Counted from the stretch's first letter, positions 6,852 to 14,900 are shown. The stretch is 15,792 nt of DNA from an uncultured Collinsella sp. (GCA_959596495.1 CAUFXK010000045.1:1-15792); one strand, 5' to 3'. Numbers and translations are program-made. Notes: generated by a model from the letters alone, not told the origin.

Positions 6852-8402
6852 ATGCCTATCATTGCAGCGCTCGTTGGCATCGTTTTGGGTGCCATCGCCG
6901 CCATTGCCTACATGCGCACCGCCAAGCAGGGTAGTCTTCACGAGGCCGACGAAAAGATTCAGTCGGCACACGCGCAGGCAGAGTCCTTGATCGGTGATGC
7001 AAAGCGTCAGGCCGAGACCCTCAAAAAAGAGGCTCTGCTCGAGGCTAAGGAAGAGATCATCAAGAACAAGCAGGCCGCCGAGGCCGAGGACAAGCAGCGC
7101 AAGAGCGAGATTCGTACGCTCGAAAATCGCGTGATGCAGCGCGAGGAATCGCTTGATCGTCGCAACGATGCGCTCGATAAGCGCGAGCATCAGCTGTCCA
7201 GCCAGGCCGGTCAGGTCGAGAAGCGCTCTCGCGAGCTTGAGGAGCTCTGCGCCAAGCAGACCTCCGAGCTTGAGCGTATTGCCGACCTTACGCGCGAGGA
7301 CGCTCACAAGGAGCTGCTCGACAAGGTCCGCGGCGAGGTTACCCACGAGGCGGCCACCATCATCCGCGAGTCCGAGCAGCAGGTCCGCGCCGAGTGCCAC
7401 AAGACCGCTCAGGAGATTCTCTCCCTGGCGATTCAGCGTTGCGCCGCCGACCATACCGCCGAGGTCACCGTTACTTCAGTTCATATTCCCTCCGATGACC
7501 TCAAGGGTCGCATCATCGGTCGCGAGGGTCGCAACATCCGAACCTTTGAGCAGGTGTCCGGCGTTAACCTCGTGATTGACGACACCCCCGAGACCGTCGT
7601 ACTCTCGAGCTTCGACCCGGTCCGTCGTGAGACTGCCCGCGTGGCGCTCGAGAACCTCATTGCCGACGGTCGTATTCACCCCGCCCGCATCGAGGAGATG
7701 TACCACAAGGCCGCCGACTTGGTTCAGCAGCGTGTGCGCGAGGCCGGCGAGCAGGCCGCCTTCGATACCGGTATCCACGACCTGCATCCCGAGATCGTCA
7801 AGACCCTGGGCGCTCTGCGCTACCGCACCTCGTTTGGTCAGAACGTGCTGCAGCATTCGCTTGAGGTCTCTGACCTGTGCGGCGTTATGGCCTCCGAGCT
7901 TGGTCTGGACGTTGTGACCGCCAAGCGTGCCGGTCTTCTGCACGACCTGGGCAAGGCCATCGACCACGACGTTGAGGGCCCGCATGCTGTCATTGGCGCC
8001 GAGCTTGCCCGCCGCTATGGTGAGAAGCCTGTCATCGTCCACGCGATCGAGGCCCATCATGCCGATGTCGACCCCAACACGGTGCTCGACGTTCTGGTCC
8101 AGGCCGCCGATGCTGTCTCCGCTTCTCGTCCCGGTGCCCGCCGCGAGTCGGCCGAGAACTACATCAAGCGCCTTGAGAAGCTCGAGGAGATTGCCAATTC
8201 TCACGACGGCGTTGAGCGTACCTATGCCATGCAGGCCGGTCGCGAGGTTCATGTCATGGTTCAGCCGGACAAGATCTCCGATGCCCAGTCCACGGTGCTT
8301 GCGCACGATATCGCCCATCAGATCGAGGAAGAGATGGAGTATCCCGGTCAGGTGCGCGTTGTCGTGATTCGCGAGAGCCGTGCCGTCGATATCGCTAAAT
8401 AA
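6852..8402 (+). CDS. rny: Ribonuclease Y
   Basis: Membrane-bound endoribonuclease that starts mRNA decay in many Gram-positive bacteria. The 516-residue protein has the family architecture in order: an N-terminal membrane helix (about residues 3-22), a long charged coiled coil (about 25-195), a KH RNA-binding domain with GRIIGREGRNIR starting at residue 219, and an HD phosphohydrolase domain with H335 and the H364-D365 pair (LLHDLGKAIDHD). The C-terminal region ends with VRVVVIRESRAVDIAK. I chose ATG 6852, which is 5-6 bases after AAAAAGGAG; a GTG at 6846 would overlap that ribosome site. The ATG of the next gene follows the stop by one base, so the two are probably co-translated. Confidence 0.97.
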   Translation: MPIIAALVGIVLGAIAAIAYMRTAKQGSLHEADEKIQSAHAQAESLIGDAKRQAETLKKEALLEAKEEIIKNKQAAEAEDKQRKSEIRTLENRVMQREESLDRRNDALDKREHQLSSQAGQVEKRSRELEELCAKQTSELERIADLTREDAHKELLDKVRGEVTHEAATIIRESEQQVRAECHKTAQEILSLAIQRCAADHTAEVTVTSVHIPSDDLKGRIIGREGRNIRTFEQVSGVNLVIDDTPETVVLSSFDPVRRETARVALENLIADGRIHPARIEEMYHKAADLVQQRVREAGEQAAFDTGIHDLHPEIVKTLGALRYRTSFGQNVLQHSLEVSDLCGVMASELGLDVVTAKRAGLLHDLGKAIDHDVEGPHAVIGAELARRYGEKPVIVHAIEAHHADVDPNTVLDVLVQAADAVSASRPGARRESAENYIKRLEKLEEIANSHDGVERTYAMQAGREVHVMVQPDKISDAQSTVLAHDIAHQIEEEMEYPGQVRVVVIRESRAVDIAK

Positions 8403-8403
8403 C

Positions 8404-9489
8404 ATGAACGACGCGAACGAGCTCATCTCATTTATCGCGTCGATGTCGGGGGAGGGCAACCTTCGCGTCGAGGAAAACCTTGGCGAGGGGTATGTCCGCC
8501 TCCGCGTTTCGGAGGCCGAGCGCCGTCAAGCCAAGCATGACATTCAGCATGTAGAGGACATTGTCATCGAGATGCTGCGCAATGCTCGCGATGCCGGAGC
8601 CGATAAGGTCTATCTTGCCACGACCAAGGAGGAGGGTGTTCGCACCCTCCTCTTCCTGGATAACGGTTCGGGTGTGCCGCAGGATATGCAGGAGCGTATC
8701 TTCGATGCCCGTGTCACTTCCAAGCTCGAGAGCATGAAAATGGACCGTTGGGGTGTTCACGGTCGTGGTATGGCGCTGTTCTCTATCAAGCAGAACACGG
8801 ATGAGGCACGCGTTGTTACATCGGGCGTCGATTTGGGCTCCGCGTTTAAGGTTTGCGTTGCCACCGATCGCTTGGGTGAGCGCGCCGACCAGTCGAGCTG
8901 GCCTCAGGCGGTTAAAGACGAAGACGGCCGCTATGTATGTGCTCGCGGCCCCCACAACATCATTCGCGCGGCCTGTGAGTTTGCCCTTGAGGAGCTGCGT
9001 TGCTGCGATGTGTATCTGGGCTCTTCGTCCGAGATCGCTGCGACCCTGTACGCTCAGGCTTCGAGCCGTCTCGATACGTCGCGCCTGCTCTTTATCGACG
9101 ACGAGTGCGAGCTTCCGGTTATCGATCGTTTGGGCCTTGCCTCGGATGCCGAGGACTTTATCCGGATCTGCTCCGGGTTGGGTCTCGAGATGTCCGAGCG
9201 CACTGCCCACCGTATTCTGTCGGGACAGATTAAGCCCGTTCGCGGCGTGACCGCGCGCCTGCTGCGCGAGCGCGATTCCACCTCGCATACGCCGGCTCCC
9301 GTCGATCTTGCCAAGGACCGTCGAGGCCTTCGCATCGCCAAGGATGATATGGCGCAGTTTTCGCGTGCGGTCGAGCGTGACTTTAACGACCTCGCTGCCC
9401 GGTATTACCTCAATCTGTGCGGCGACCCTAAGATTCGCGTTTCGCGTGATCGCATCACGGTGACGTTCGATCTTGCCAAAGAGGAATAA
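8404..9489 (+). CDS. GHKL-fold ATP-binding protein of unknown function
   Basis: A 361-residue soluble protein with the ATP-binding motifs of the GHKL (gyrase, Hsp90, histidine kinase, MutL) fold: N box VIEMLRNARDAGA with E56 and N60, G1 box DNGSG with D86, and a G2-like segment WGVHGRGMAL around residues 116-124. There is no membrane helix, no receiver domain and no evident phospho-acceptor histidine domain, so a classical sensor kinase is unlikely. The C-terminal half (about 150-361) is not recognised; residues near 255-300 (SERTAHRILSGQIKPVRG) look helical. The gene starts one base after the rny stop and precedes spoVS. ATG 8404 is preferred; a GTG at 8380 would overlap rny by 23 bases. The function is unknown; the position suggests a role with RNase Y or SpoVS. 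Confidence 0.8.
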   Translation: MNDANELISFIASMSGEGNLRVEENLGEGYVRLRVSEAERRQAKHDIQHVEDIVIEMLRNARDAGADKVYLATTKEEGVRTLLFLDNGSGVPQDMQERIFDARVTSKLESMKMDRWGVHGRGMALFSIKQNTDEARVVTSGVDLGSAFKVCVATDRLGERADQSSWPQAVKDEDGRYVCARGPHNIIRAACEFALEELRCCDVYLGSSSEIAATLYAQASSRLDTSRLLFIDDECELPVIDRLGLASDAEDFIRICSGLGLEMSERTAHRILSGQIKPVRGVTARLLRERDSTSHTPAPVDLAKDRRGLRIAKDDMAQFSRAVERDFNDLAARYYLNLCGDPKIRVSRDRITVTFDLAKEE

Positions 9490-9495
9490 AATCTT

Positions 9496-9513
9496 TACCG
9501 AGTCCGCTCGGTA
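9496..9513 (+). promoter_or_regulatory. Small hairpin between the GHKL gene and spoVS
   Basis: TACCGAG-TCCG-CTCGGTA is a perfect 7-bp inverted repeat with a 4-base loop, beginning 6 bases after the preceding stop. No T-tract follows, so termination is doubtful; it may be an operator or an RNA processing site. A weak promoter pair (TTTACC 9494, TACAGT 9517) overlaps it. Confidence 0.45.
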
Positions 9514-9563
9514 CGATACAGTTATTGCAGTGAAAACGTACTTTTAAACGCAGGAGTTTCTTC

Positions 9564-9881
9564 ATGGATTGCCTGAAGGTATCAAGCAAATCATCGCCCG
9601 CGTCCGTTGCCGGCGCCATTGCCGGCATGGTCAAAGATGGCGTCCCCGTCAACATTCAGTGCGTCGGCGCCGGTGCCGTCAACCAGGCCATCAAGGCCGT
9701 TGCCATTGCGCGCGGCTTTCTGATTCCGACCGGCTTTGATGTCTCCTGCGCGCCGGTGTTCTCCGACATCCTCATTAACGGGGAGTCGCGCACGGCAATC
9801 CGTCTCTCTATCTACGTTCACCAGATTAATCGGGCTGCTATGGATAACGTCGTCATGGACGACGTTAAGCCTGTTGCGTAA
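9564..9881 (+). CDS. spoVS: SpoVS / Alba-like stage V sporulation protein S homologue
   Basis: A 105-residue protein that matches Bacillus SpoVS over nearly its whole length: LKVSSKSSPASVAGAIAG at the start, then AVNQAIKAVAIARGFLIP, and a final SDILINGESRTAIRLSI. The family has an Alba-like fold, which suggests nucleic acid binding. It is about 20 residues longer than the Bacillus protein at the C-terminus. AGGAG at 9552-9556 lies 7 bases before the ATG. In Bacillus it affects sporulation and septation; family members also occur in bacteria not known to sporulate, as expected for this organism. The last codons form a 10-bp hairpin. miaB follows. Confidence 0.94.
   Translation: MDCLKVSSKSSPASVAGAIAGMVKDGVPVNIQCVGAGAVNQAIKAVAIARGFLIPTGFDVSCAPVFSDILINGESRTAIRLSIYVHQINRAAMDNVVMDDVKPVA
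9845..9867 (+). promoter_or_regulatory. Strong hairpin in the last codons of spoVS
   Basis: TAACGTCGTC-ATG-GACGACGTTA is a perfect 10-bp inverted repeat with a 3-base spacer, ending 14 bases before the end of the spoVS frame. It encodes part of DNVVMDDVK in the C-terminal extension that Bacillus SpoVS lacks. It could be an RNA structure between spoVS and miaB or a DNA operator. Confidence 0.55.
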
Positions 9882-9946
9882 ACGAGCCATCTGCACGCTT
9901 GTTGCACCTATACGCCCCGTCGACACCATCGTTAGGATGTAAGCTC

Positions 9947-11317
9947 ATGGACCAGCGTTCCGTACGCGATATTCTTGCCGGTAAAACCTACTTTATCCGC
10001 ACATTCGGCTGCCAGATGAATCAGCACGACTCCGAGCGCGTGAGTGGCTTGCTCGATTCGTATGGCTGTCTTATGGCGCTCGATCCGGAGCATGCCGATA
10101 TTGTCGTGTTTATGACGTGCTGTGTTCGCGAGGCTGCCGATACGCGCCTGTACGGTCAGTGTAATTCCTGTAAGAGCCTTCCTCCTTCGCCTTCGGGAAA
10201 GCGTGTGGTCGCCGTGGGCGGCTGCATCGCCCAGCGCGATGGTGAGGGCTTGCTCACCAACGTCGATAACGTCAACGTGATTTTTGGTACCCATTCTATT
10301 GCTCACGTGGCCGAGCTTATCGCCGAGGCGTTTTTGGATGGCAAGCGCCATATCCGCACGAATGAGCATGAGGATACCGACGCCATGAGTATGCCGTGGC
10401 ACCGCGAGACGCAATATCACGCTTGGGTGCCCATCATGACGGGCTGCAACAACTTCTGCACGTACTGCATCGTGCCGTACGTCCGTGGTCGTGAGAAGAG
10501 TCGTCCCTTCGAGGAGATTGTCGACGAGGTTACCGGGCTTGTGCGTCAGGGCGTGCGCGAGATTACGCTGCTGGGCCAAAACGTTAACTCCTACGGTCGC
10601 GATCTCTTTGGCAAGCCGCGTTTTGCCGATCTGCTGCGCGCTGTGGGCGATACGGGTGTCGAGCGTATCTTCTTTACCTCTTCGCATCCCAAAGATCTGC
10701 TGCCCGAGACCATCGATGCTATGGCCGAGACGCCTGCCGTCATGCCGCAGCTTCACTTGGCCGTTCAGTCGGGTTCCACGCGCATCCTTAAAGAGATGAA
10801 TCGTCGGTACACGCGCGAGGATTATCTGGGCCTGGTCGATCGTATTCGTAACCGTATGCCCGATATTGCGCTTTCGACCGACATCATCGTGGGCTTCCCT
10901 GGTGAGACCGAGGAAGACTTTGAGCAGACGCTCTCGCTTGCCGAGACGGTGCGCTATGCCCAAGCCTACACGTTTATTTACTCCAAGCGCGCCGGTACCC
11001 CGGCCGCCGAGATTTATGATCCCACCCCGCATGAGGTTATCCTTGAGCGCTTTAACCGTCTGGTCAAGGTTATCGAGACGACGGCACACGAGTTTAACCA
11101 GGGCGAGCTTCACACTGTGGTGCCTGCGCTCATTGAGGGCACGAGCAAGAAGAACGACGCTGTCCTTCTGGGCAAGAGCCCTAAGAACCAGACGGTGCAT
11201 GCGCCGATTCCTGCTGGCTATAGCATCGATCAGCTTATCGGCAAGATCGTCGATGTTGATATTGATGTCGCCAAGACGTGGTATCTGTCTGGCTCCGTCG
11301 TGGGCGAGCCTCGCTAA
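9947..11317 (+). CDS. miaB: tRNA-2-methylthio-N6-dimethylallyladenosine synthase MiaB
   Basis: Radical SAM methylthiotransferase that acts on i6A37 of tRNAs, the product of MiaA, encoded next. The 456-residue protein has the auxiliary cluster cysteines C22 (TFGCQMNQHDSERV), C58 (MTCCVRE) and C93 (GCIAQRD), the radical SAM motif C167-C171-C174 (GCNNFCTYCIVPYVRGRE), and a C-terminal TRAM domain. TFGCQMNxxDS identifies MiaB rather than RimO. The usual NTC of the second cysteine motif is MTC here. I chose ATG 9947 with TTAGGATG ahead of it; a TTG at 9899 would add 16 residues unlike the family. It overlaps miaA by one base (TAATG). Confidence 0.95.
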   Translation: MDQRSVRDILAGKTYFIRTFGCQMNQHDSERVSGLLDSYGCLMALDPEHADIVVFMTCCVREAADTRLYGQCNSCKSLPPSPSGKRVVAVGGCIAQRDGEGLLTNVDNVNVIFGTHSIAHVAELIAEAFLDGKRHIRTNEHEDTDAMSMPWHRETQYHAWVPIMTGCNNFCTYCIVPYVRGREKSRPFEEIVDEVTGLVRQGVREITLLGQNVNSYGRDLFGKPRFADLLRAVGDTGVERIFFTSSHPKDLLPETIDAMAETPAVMPQLHLAVQSGSTRILKEMNRRYTREDYLGLVDRIRNRMPDIALSTDIIVGFPGETEEDFEQTLSLAETVRYAQAYTFIYSKRAGTPAAEIYDPTPHEVILERFNRLVKVIETTAHEFNQGELHTVVPALIEGTSKKNDAVLLGKSPKNQTVHAPIPAGYSIDQLIGKIVDVDIDVAKTWYLSGSVVGEPR

Positions 11318-12255
11318 TGATTTCTCCTGGTGCAAGCCTTTCTGCTGTAGCGATTGTCGGTCCGACAGCGGTCGGAAAAAGCGATGTTGCCGACCGCCTG
11401 GCCGCTCGTCTATCGTCCGAAGTGTTGTCGTGCGACGCGATGCAAATCTATCGCGGCATGGACATCGGTACGGCCAAAATGATGCCCGAGGAGTGCTCGG
11501 CACCTCTGCGCCTTATCGATATCGTGGATCCCGGCGTCGCGTATTCTGCTGCGCTCTACCAGTCGGACGCCCGAGCACATGTCGAGCGTTTGCTTGGCGA
11601 GCAGCGTCTTCCGGTCTTTTGCGGCGGTACGGGCTTGTATCTCAAGGCCGCTCTCGATGAAATGGATTTTCCTTCGGGAGAACTTGAGGACGAACGCCGC
11701 GCGGGATATCAGGAGCTTGCCGAGCGCATTGGCGAGGAAGCATTGCATGCCCTGCTTGCCGAGCGCGACCCTGAATCAGCTGCCGTGATTCATCCCCATA
11801 ACGTGCGTCGTGTGATTCGTGCGCTCGAGATGCACGATGACGGCGTGTCATATGCCCAGCAGAAGTCGAAATTCAGTGTTCCGCGCGAGCGCTATCATGC
11901 CTTGTGGTTTGGTCTGACGCGTAGCCGTGAAGTGCTGTATGAGCGCATTAACCTACGTGTCGACCTTATGTTTGAGCAGGGACTGGTTGATGAGGTCCGT
12001 GGCCTTATGGACCAGGGCCTGGGCGATGCGCTCACGTCGATGCAGGCAATTGGTTACAAAGAGATTATTGATGCCTTGCGTGGCGCTATTACCATGGATG
12101 AGGCCCGTGAGCTTATCAAGATGCGCTCACGTCGCTATGCCAAGCGCCAGCTATCCTGGTTTAAGCGTGACGATCGCATCGTGTGGTTCGATATGGATGA
12201 GTTTACGATCGATGAGGTCGTTGATGATATTTACCATCGCGTCGAGGCTGCCTAA
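11317..12255 (+). CDS. miaA: tRNA dimethylallyltransferase MiaA
   Basis: Adds a dimethylallyl group to A37 of tRNAs that read codons starting with U, giving the substrate for MiaB. The 312-residue protein begins MISPGASLSAVAIVGPTAVGKS, with the P-loop GPTAVGKS at residues 15-22, followed by the family motifs DAMQIYRGMDIGTAK and CGGTGLYLKA. The C-terminal part has TSMQAIGYKEI and a basic end (MRSRRYAKRQLSWFKRD) for tRNA binding. The ATG shares its first base with the last base of the miaB stop, which decides this start over a GTG at 11278. hflX begins in the same TAATG manner at its end. Confidence 0.95.
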   Translation: MISPGASLSAVAIVGPTAVGKSDVADRLAARLSSEVLSCDAMQIYRGMDIGTAKMMPEECSAPLRLIDIVDPGVAYSAALYQSDARAHVERLLGEQRLPVFCGGTGLYLKAALDEMDFPSGELEDERRAGYQELAERIGEEALHALLAERDPESAAVIHPHNVRRVIRALEMHDDGVSYAQQKSKFSVPRERYHALWFGLTRSREVLYERINLRVDLMFEQGLVDEVRGLMDQGLGDALTSMQAIGYKEIIDALRGAITMDEARELIKMRSRRYAKRQLSWFKRDDRIVWFDMDEFTIDEVVDDIYHRVEAA

Positions 12256-13544
12256 TGGCTCGTTTCCCTTTGGTCCCCACGGCGCCTGAACCCGAGCGCG
12301 CCATCTTGGTTGGTGTTGAGTGGCGCGATAACGCCTGGCCGCTCGACCGTTCGCTCGACGAGCTCGAGCGTCTAGCCCACACTGCTGGGGCCCAATGCGT
12401 TGCACGCTTGTCTCAGCGCCTGGTCAAGCCCTATCCCAAATCGTTTATCGGCTCCGGAAAGGTCGAGGAGCTGTGCGGTTTGGTGCATCGCATGGATGCG
12501 GATGTTGTTATCTTCGACGACGACCTGACTCCTTCACAGCAGTCCTATCTTGAGAAAGCCGTGGGCGAACCGGTCAAGATTATTGACCGTACGGCGTTGA
12601 TTTTGGATATCTTTGGTCTGCATGCCCAGACGCGTGAGGGCCGCTTGCAGGTGCAGCTGGCACAGTTGCAGTACCTGTTGCCTCGTTTGCGAGGTATGTG
12701 GAGCCACCTTGCCAAGGAACAGACGCGTGGCGGTATTGGCTCGCGCTTTGGCCAGGGCGAAAGCCAACTCGAGGTCGACCGTCGTCTGATTCGCAATAAG
12801 ATCGCTGCGCTTCGACGCGAACTGAAACAGGTTGAACAGCGCCGCGATGTGCAATCGAAAAGCCGTATTGAATCGCCAGCGTTTCGCGTTGCGTTGGCTG
12901 GCTACACCAATGCCGGCAAGTCGACGCTGCTTAATCGTTTGACGGGATCCACGGTACTTTCGCAGGATAAGCTGTTTGCCACGCTCGATCCTACAACGCG
13001 CTCGTACCGTTTGCCCGGTGGTCGTGGCATGACGATCACCGATACCGTCGGCTTTATTCAAAAGCTGCCACATGGCCTGGTCGACGCGTTTAAATCTACG
13101 CTTTCCGAGGTGCTCGGCGCCGATTTGATTCTTAAAGTTGTAGATGCTTCCGATGAGGATTATGAGCGTCAGCTCGAGGCGGTTGATCGTGTCCTTGATG
13201 AGATTGGTGCCGGTGAGCGCCTGACACTTACCGTGTTCAATAAAATTGATCTGCTCGATAGCGTCGATCGCTTGAGCTTTCGCCGTCGCTATCCCGAGGC
13301 GGTGCTGTTCTCGGCTCAGACGGGTGAGGGTCTTGATGACTTAGTCGACCGCATCGCTCGTGAAGCGGCCGCCACGGACGTGTTGCTCTCGGCCGATATC
13401 CCGTATCGAGAGGGCGCGTTAATCACGCTCGTGCACGAACAGGGAACCCTTCTGCACGAGGAATACCTCGAGGACGGCGTTCGTATTGTGGCAAAGCTTC
13501 CGGACCGTATCGCACCACGTCTTGAGCGTTACCGAACGGAATAA
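12255..13544 (+). CDS. hflX: GTPase HflX
   Basis: Ribosome-associated GTPase that can split stalled or hibernating 70S ribosomes. The 429-residue protein has the N-terminal nucleotide-binding domain with KSFIGSGKVEEL, the HflX linker with LVQLAQLQYLLPRL-like and GGIGSRFGQGE motifs (QVQLAQLQYLLPRLRGMW), a coiled coil, then the G domain: G1 GYTNAGKST at residues 216-224, G3 DTVGF at 263-267 and G4 NKID at 329-332. The start is set by the TAATG overlap with miaA. miaA-hflX neighbourhood is also found in E. coli. The 3' end overlaps the convergent acyltransferase-like gene by 16 bases. Confidence 0.95.
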   Translation: MARFPLVPTAPEPERAILVGVEWRDNAWPLDRSLDELERLAHTAGAQCVARLSQRLVKPYPKSFIGSGKVEELCGLVHRMDADVVIFDDDLTPSQQSYLEKAVGEPVKIIDRTALILDIFGLHAQTREGRLQVQLAQLQYLLPRLRGMWSHLAKEQTRGGIGSRFGQGESQLEVDRRLIRNKIAALRRELKQVEQRRDVQSKSRIESPAFRVALAGYTNAGKSTLLNRLTGSTVLSQDKLFATLDPTTRSYRLPGGRGMTITDTVGFIQKLPHGLVDAFKSTLSEVLGADLILKVVDASDEDYERQLEAVDRVLDEIGAGERLTLTVFNKIDLLDSVDRLSFRRRYPEAVLFSAQTGEGLDDLVDRIAREAAATDVLLSADIPYREGALITLVHEQGTLLHEEYLEDGVRIVAKLPDRIAPRLERYRTE

Positions 13545-14233
13545 ATCAGCTCCAGTACACCCAAGATAACCGGTTGATGAAGCAGGTAGAACGGCAGTGC
13601 ATGGCGTCCGAGGCTTGCGAGCGCCGGGATGGGATTTTCATAGGCCCATGCTGGTGCCTCGCAGTTTGCTTTCTGAGCCGTGCGCGCGGCAAAGAAGCCT
13701 GTGAGGTACATAAATAAGAAGGGTATGAGCGGATAGTAATCACCGGAGACAAAGTCTGGACTTGGGAACCCCAGCCAAGCTAGATGGGGGATAGGGTAGA
13801 CCGCTTTAGGAATGCTCCAGGTACAGGCAAAGAGTATGAGGCAAATCGTTATACCCCAAACTGCCGGTATTCTATCGAGAACCGGGCGCGCGAGTGCAAC
13901 AATGGCGGTGCACGCCGCCATGCAGAAAATGATGCCGAAGTTCACCGAGTCATCGACTGAGACGAGCGTCGTTGCGACCCATACGACCAAAGCGGCTACG
14001 GCATATTTGGCGGCACGCTTGATGTTGTTGCGCGAGAGGGTGCACATCCAGCCGGCAATAAACAAAAATACCCAACTGATGCTGGCTCGCCAGATGTCTT
14101 GGAAGATGGTCTGGGTAAACCAGGGCATCTCCCAACCATATAGGTAGGCAAGGTCGTAGCAGGCATGAAATCCCGCCATCGACAGCATGGTAAACCCGCG
14201 AATGGTATCAAAGACCGTGATGCGTTTTTGCAT
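13529..14233 (-). CDS. Hgsnat/DUF1624-like membrane protein, putative acyltransferase
   Basis: A 234-residue integral membrane protein with six or seven hydrophobic helices. The start FDTIRGFTMLSMAGFHACYDL, the DYYPLIPFLFMYLTGFFAAR segment and the end LGRHALPFYLLHQPVILG resemble the heparan-alpha-glucosaminide N-acetyltransferase catalytic family (DUF1624). In this family a conserved His near the N-terminus is implicated in acetyl transfer; H23 is the candidate. The substrate in bacteria is unknown, perhaps a cell-surface glycan. Its ATG shares a base with the lexA stop (TAATG) and no ribosome site is visible, so translation should depend on lexA. Base composition appears lower in GC than its neighbours (28 of 60 in 13801-13860), which hints at different origin. 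It overlaps hflX tail to tail. Confidence 0.8.
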   Translation of the reverse strand: MQKRITVFDTIRGFTMLSMAGFHACYDLAYLYGWEMPWFTQTIFQDIWRASISWVFLFIAGWMCTLSRNNIKRAAKYAVAALVVWVATTLVSVDDSVNFGIIFCMAACTAIVALARPVLDRIPAVWGITICLILFACTWSIPKAVYPIPHLAWLGFPSPDFVSGDYYPLIPFLFMYLTGFFAARTAQKANCEAPAWAYENPIPALASLGRHALPFYLLHQPVILGVLELIYSVR

Positions 14234-14877
14234 TACGAAAACCGGCGCATCAAACCGACGACCTTGCCTAGAATCGTGGGATTTGTCGCGTAGATAGGCT
14301 CCATAGTGTCGTTTTCGGGCTGCAGGCGAACGCGTCCCTGCTCCTTATAGAATGTTTTGACTGTTGCGGAGCCATCGATCATGGCCACGACAATCTCGCC
14401 ATTCATGGCGCTCTTCTGCTCGCGAACGATGATGTAGTCGCCGTTATAGATGCCGACGTTAATCATCGAATTGCCGTGGACCTCGAGGATAAAGGACCCC
14501 TGTTCTGTTGCGATCTCGGTTGGGATGGTAAAGGTGTCCTCGATATTCTGCTCGGCAAGGATGGGAATCCCTGCAGCGACACGGCCTACGAGAGGCAGCG
14601 ATACAGTGCCGCGGGGCACCGTGGGCTCATCGGACTTCGAGATGGAGACGGAAGATCCGTCCTCGTCAAAGAGCTCGAGAGCGCGAGGTTTGGTGGCGTC
14701 ACGCTTGAGCAGGCCGCGTGCTTCCAGCGCGGAGAGGTGCGCATGTACGGTGCTAGGGGAGGAAAGGCCCACAGCCGAAGCCATCTCGCGCACACTGGGC
14801 GGATAGCCCTTCTCCTGCTGATATTCCTTGATGAAGTCGTAAATTTGCTGCTGACGCTTGGTAATTTTGCGAGCCAT
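14233..14877 (-). CDS. lexA: SOS repressor LexA
   Basis: Represses SOS genes and cleaves itself when RecA filaments form. The 214-residue protein has the winged helix N-terminal domain (TKRQQQIYDFIKEY, then SVREMASAVGLSSPSTVHAHL as recognition region), the self-cleavage site A102-G103 in GRVAAGIPI, and the Ser-Lys dyad S137 (HGNSM) and K174 (ATVKTF). I place the start at 14877 (MARKITK), with GAGAGGA on the minus strand at about 14886-14892 as ribosome site; an upstream ATG at 14907 would add ten residues and fall inside a LexA-like box. The upstream region holds three LexA-like boxes, so it is autoregulated. The next gene is coupled by TAATG. Confidence 0.97.
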   Translation of the reverse strand: MARKITKRQQQIYDFIKEYQQEKGYPPSVREMASAVGLSSPSTVHAHLSALEARGLLKRDATKPRALELFDEDGSSVSISKSDEPTVPRGTVSLPLVGRVAAGIPILAEQNIEDTFTIPTEIATEQGSFILEVHGNSMINVGIYNGDYIIVREQKSAMNGEIVVAMIDGSATVKTFYKEQGRVRLQPENDTMEPIYATNPTILGKVVGLMRRFS

Positions 14878-14900
14878 CAGGGGTTCCTCTCTACCCATAC

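Noticed and set aside
9932..11503. A 523-codon open frame on the minus strand opposite miaB
   Set aside because: It is a shadow of miaB caused by codon bias, without a recognisable domain or ribosome site.
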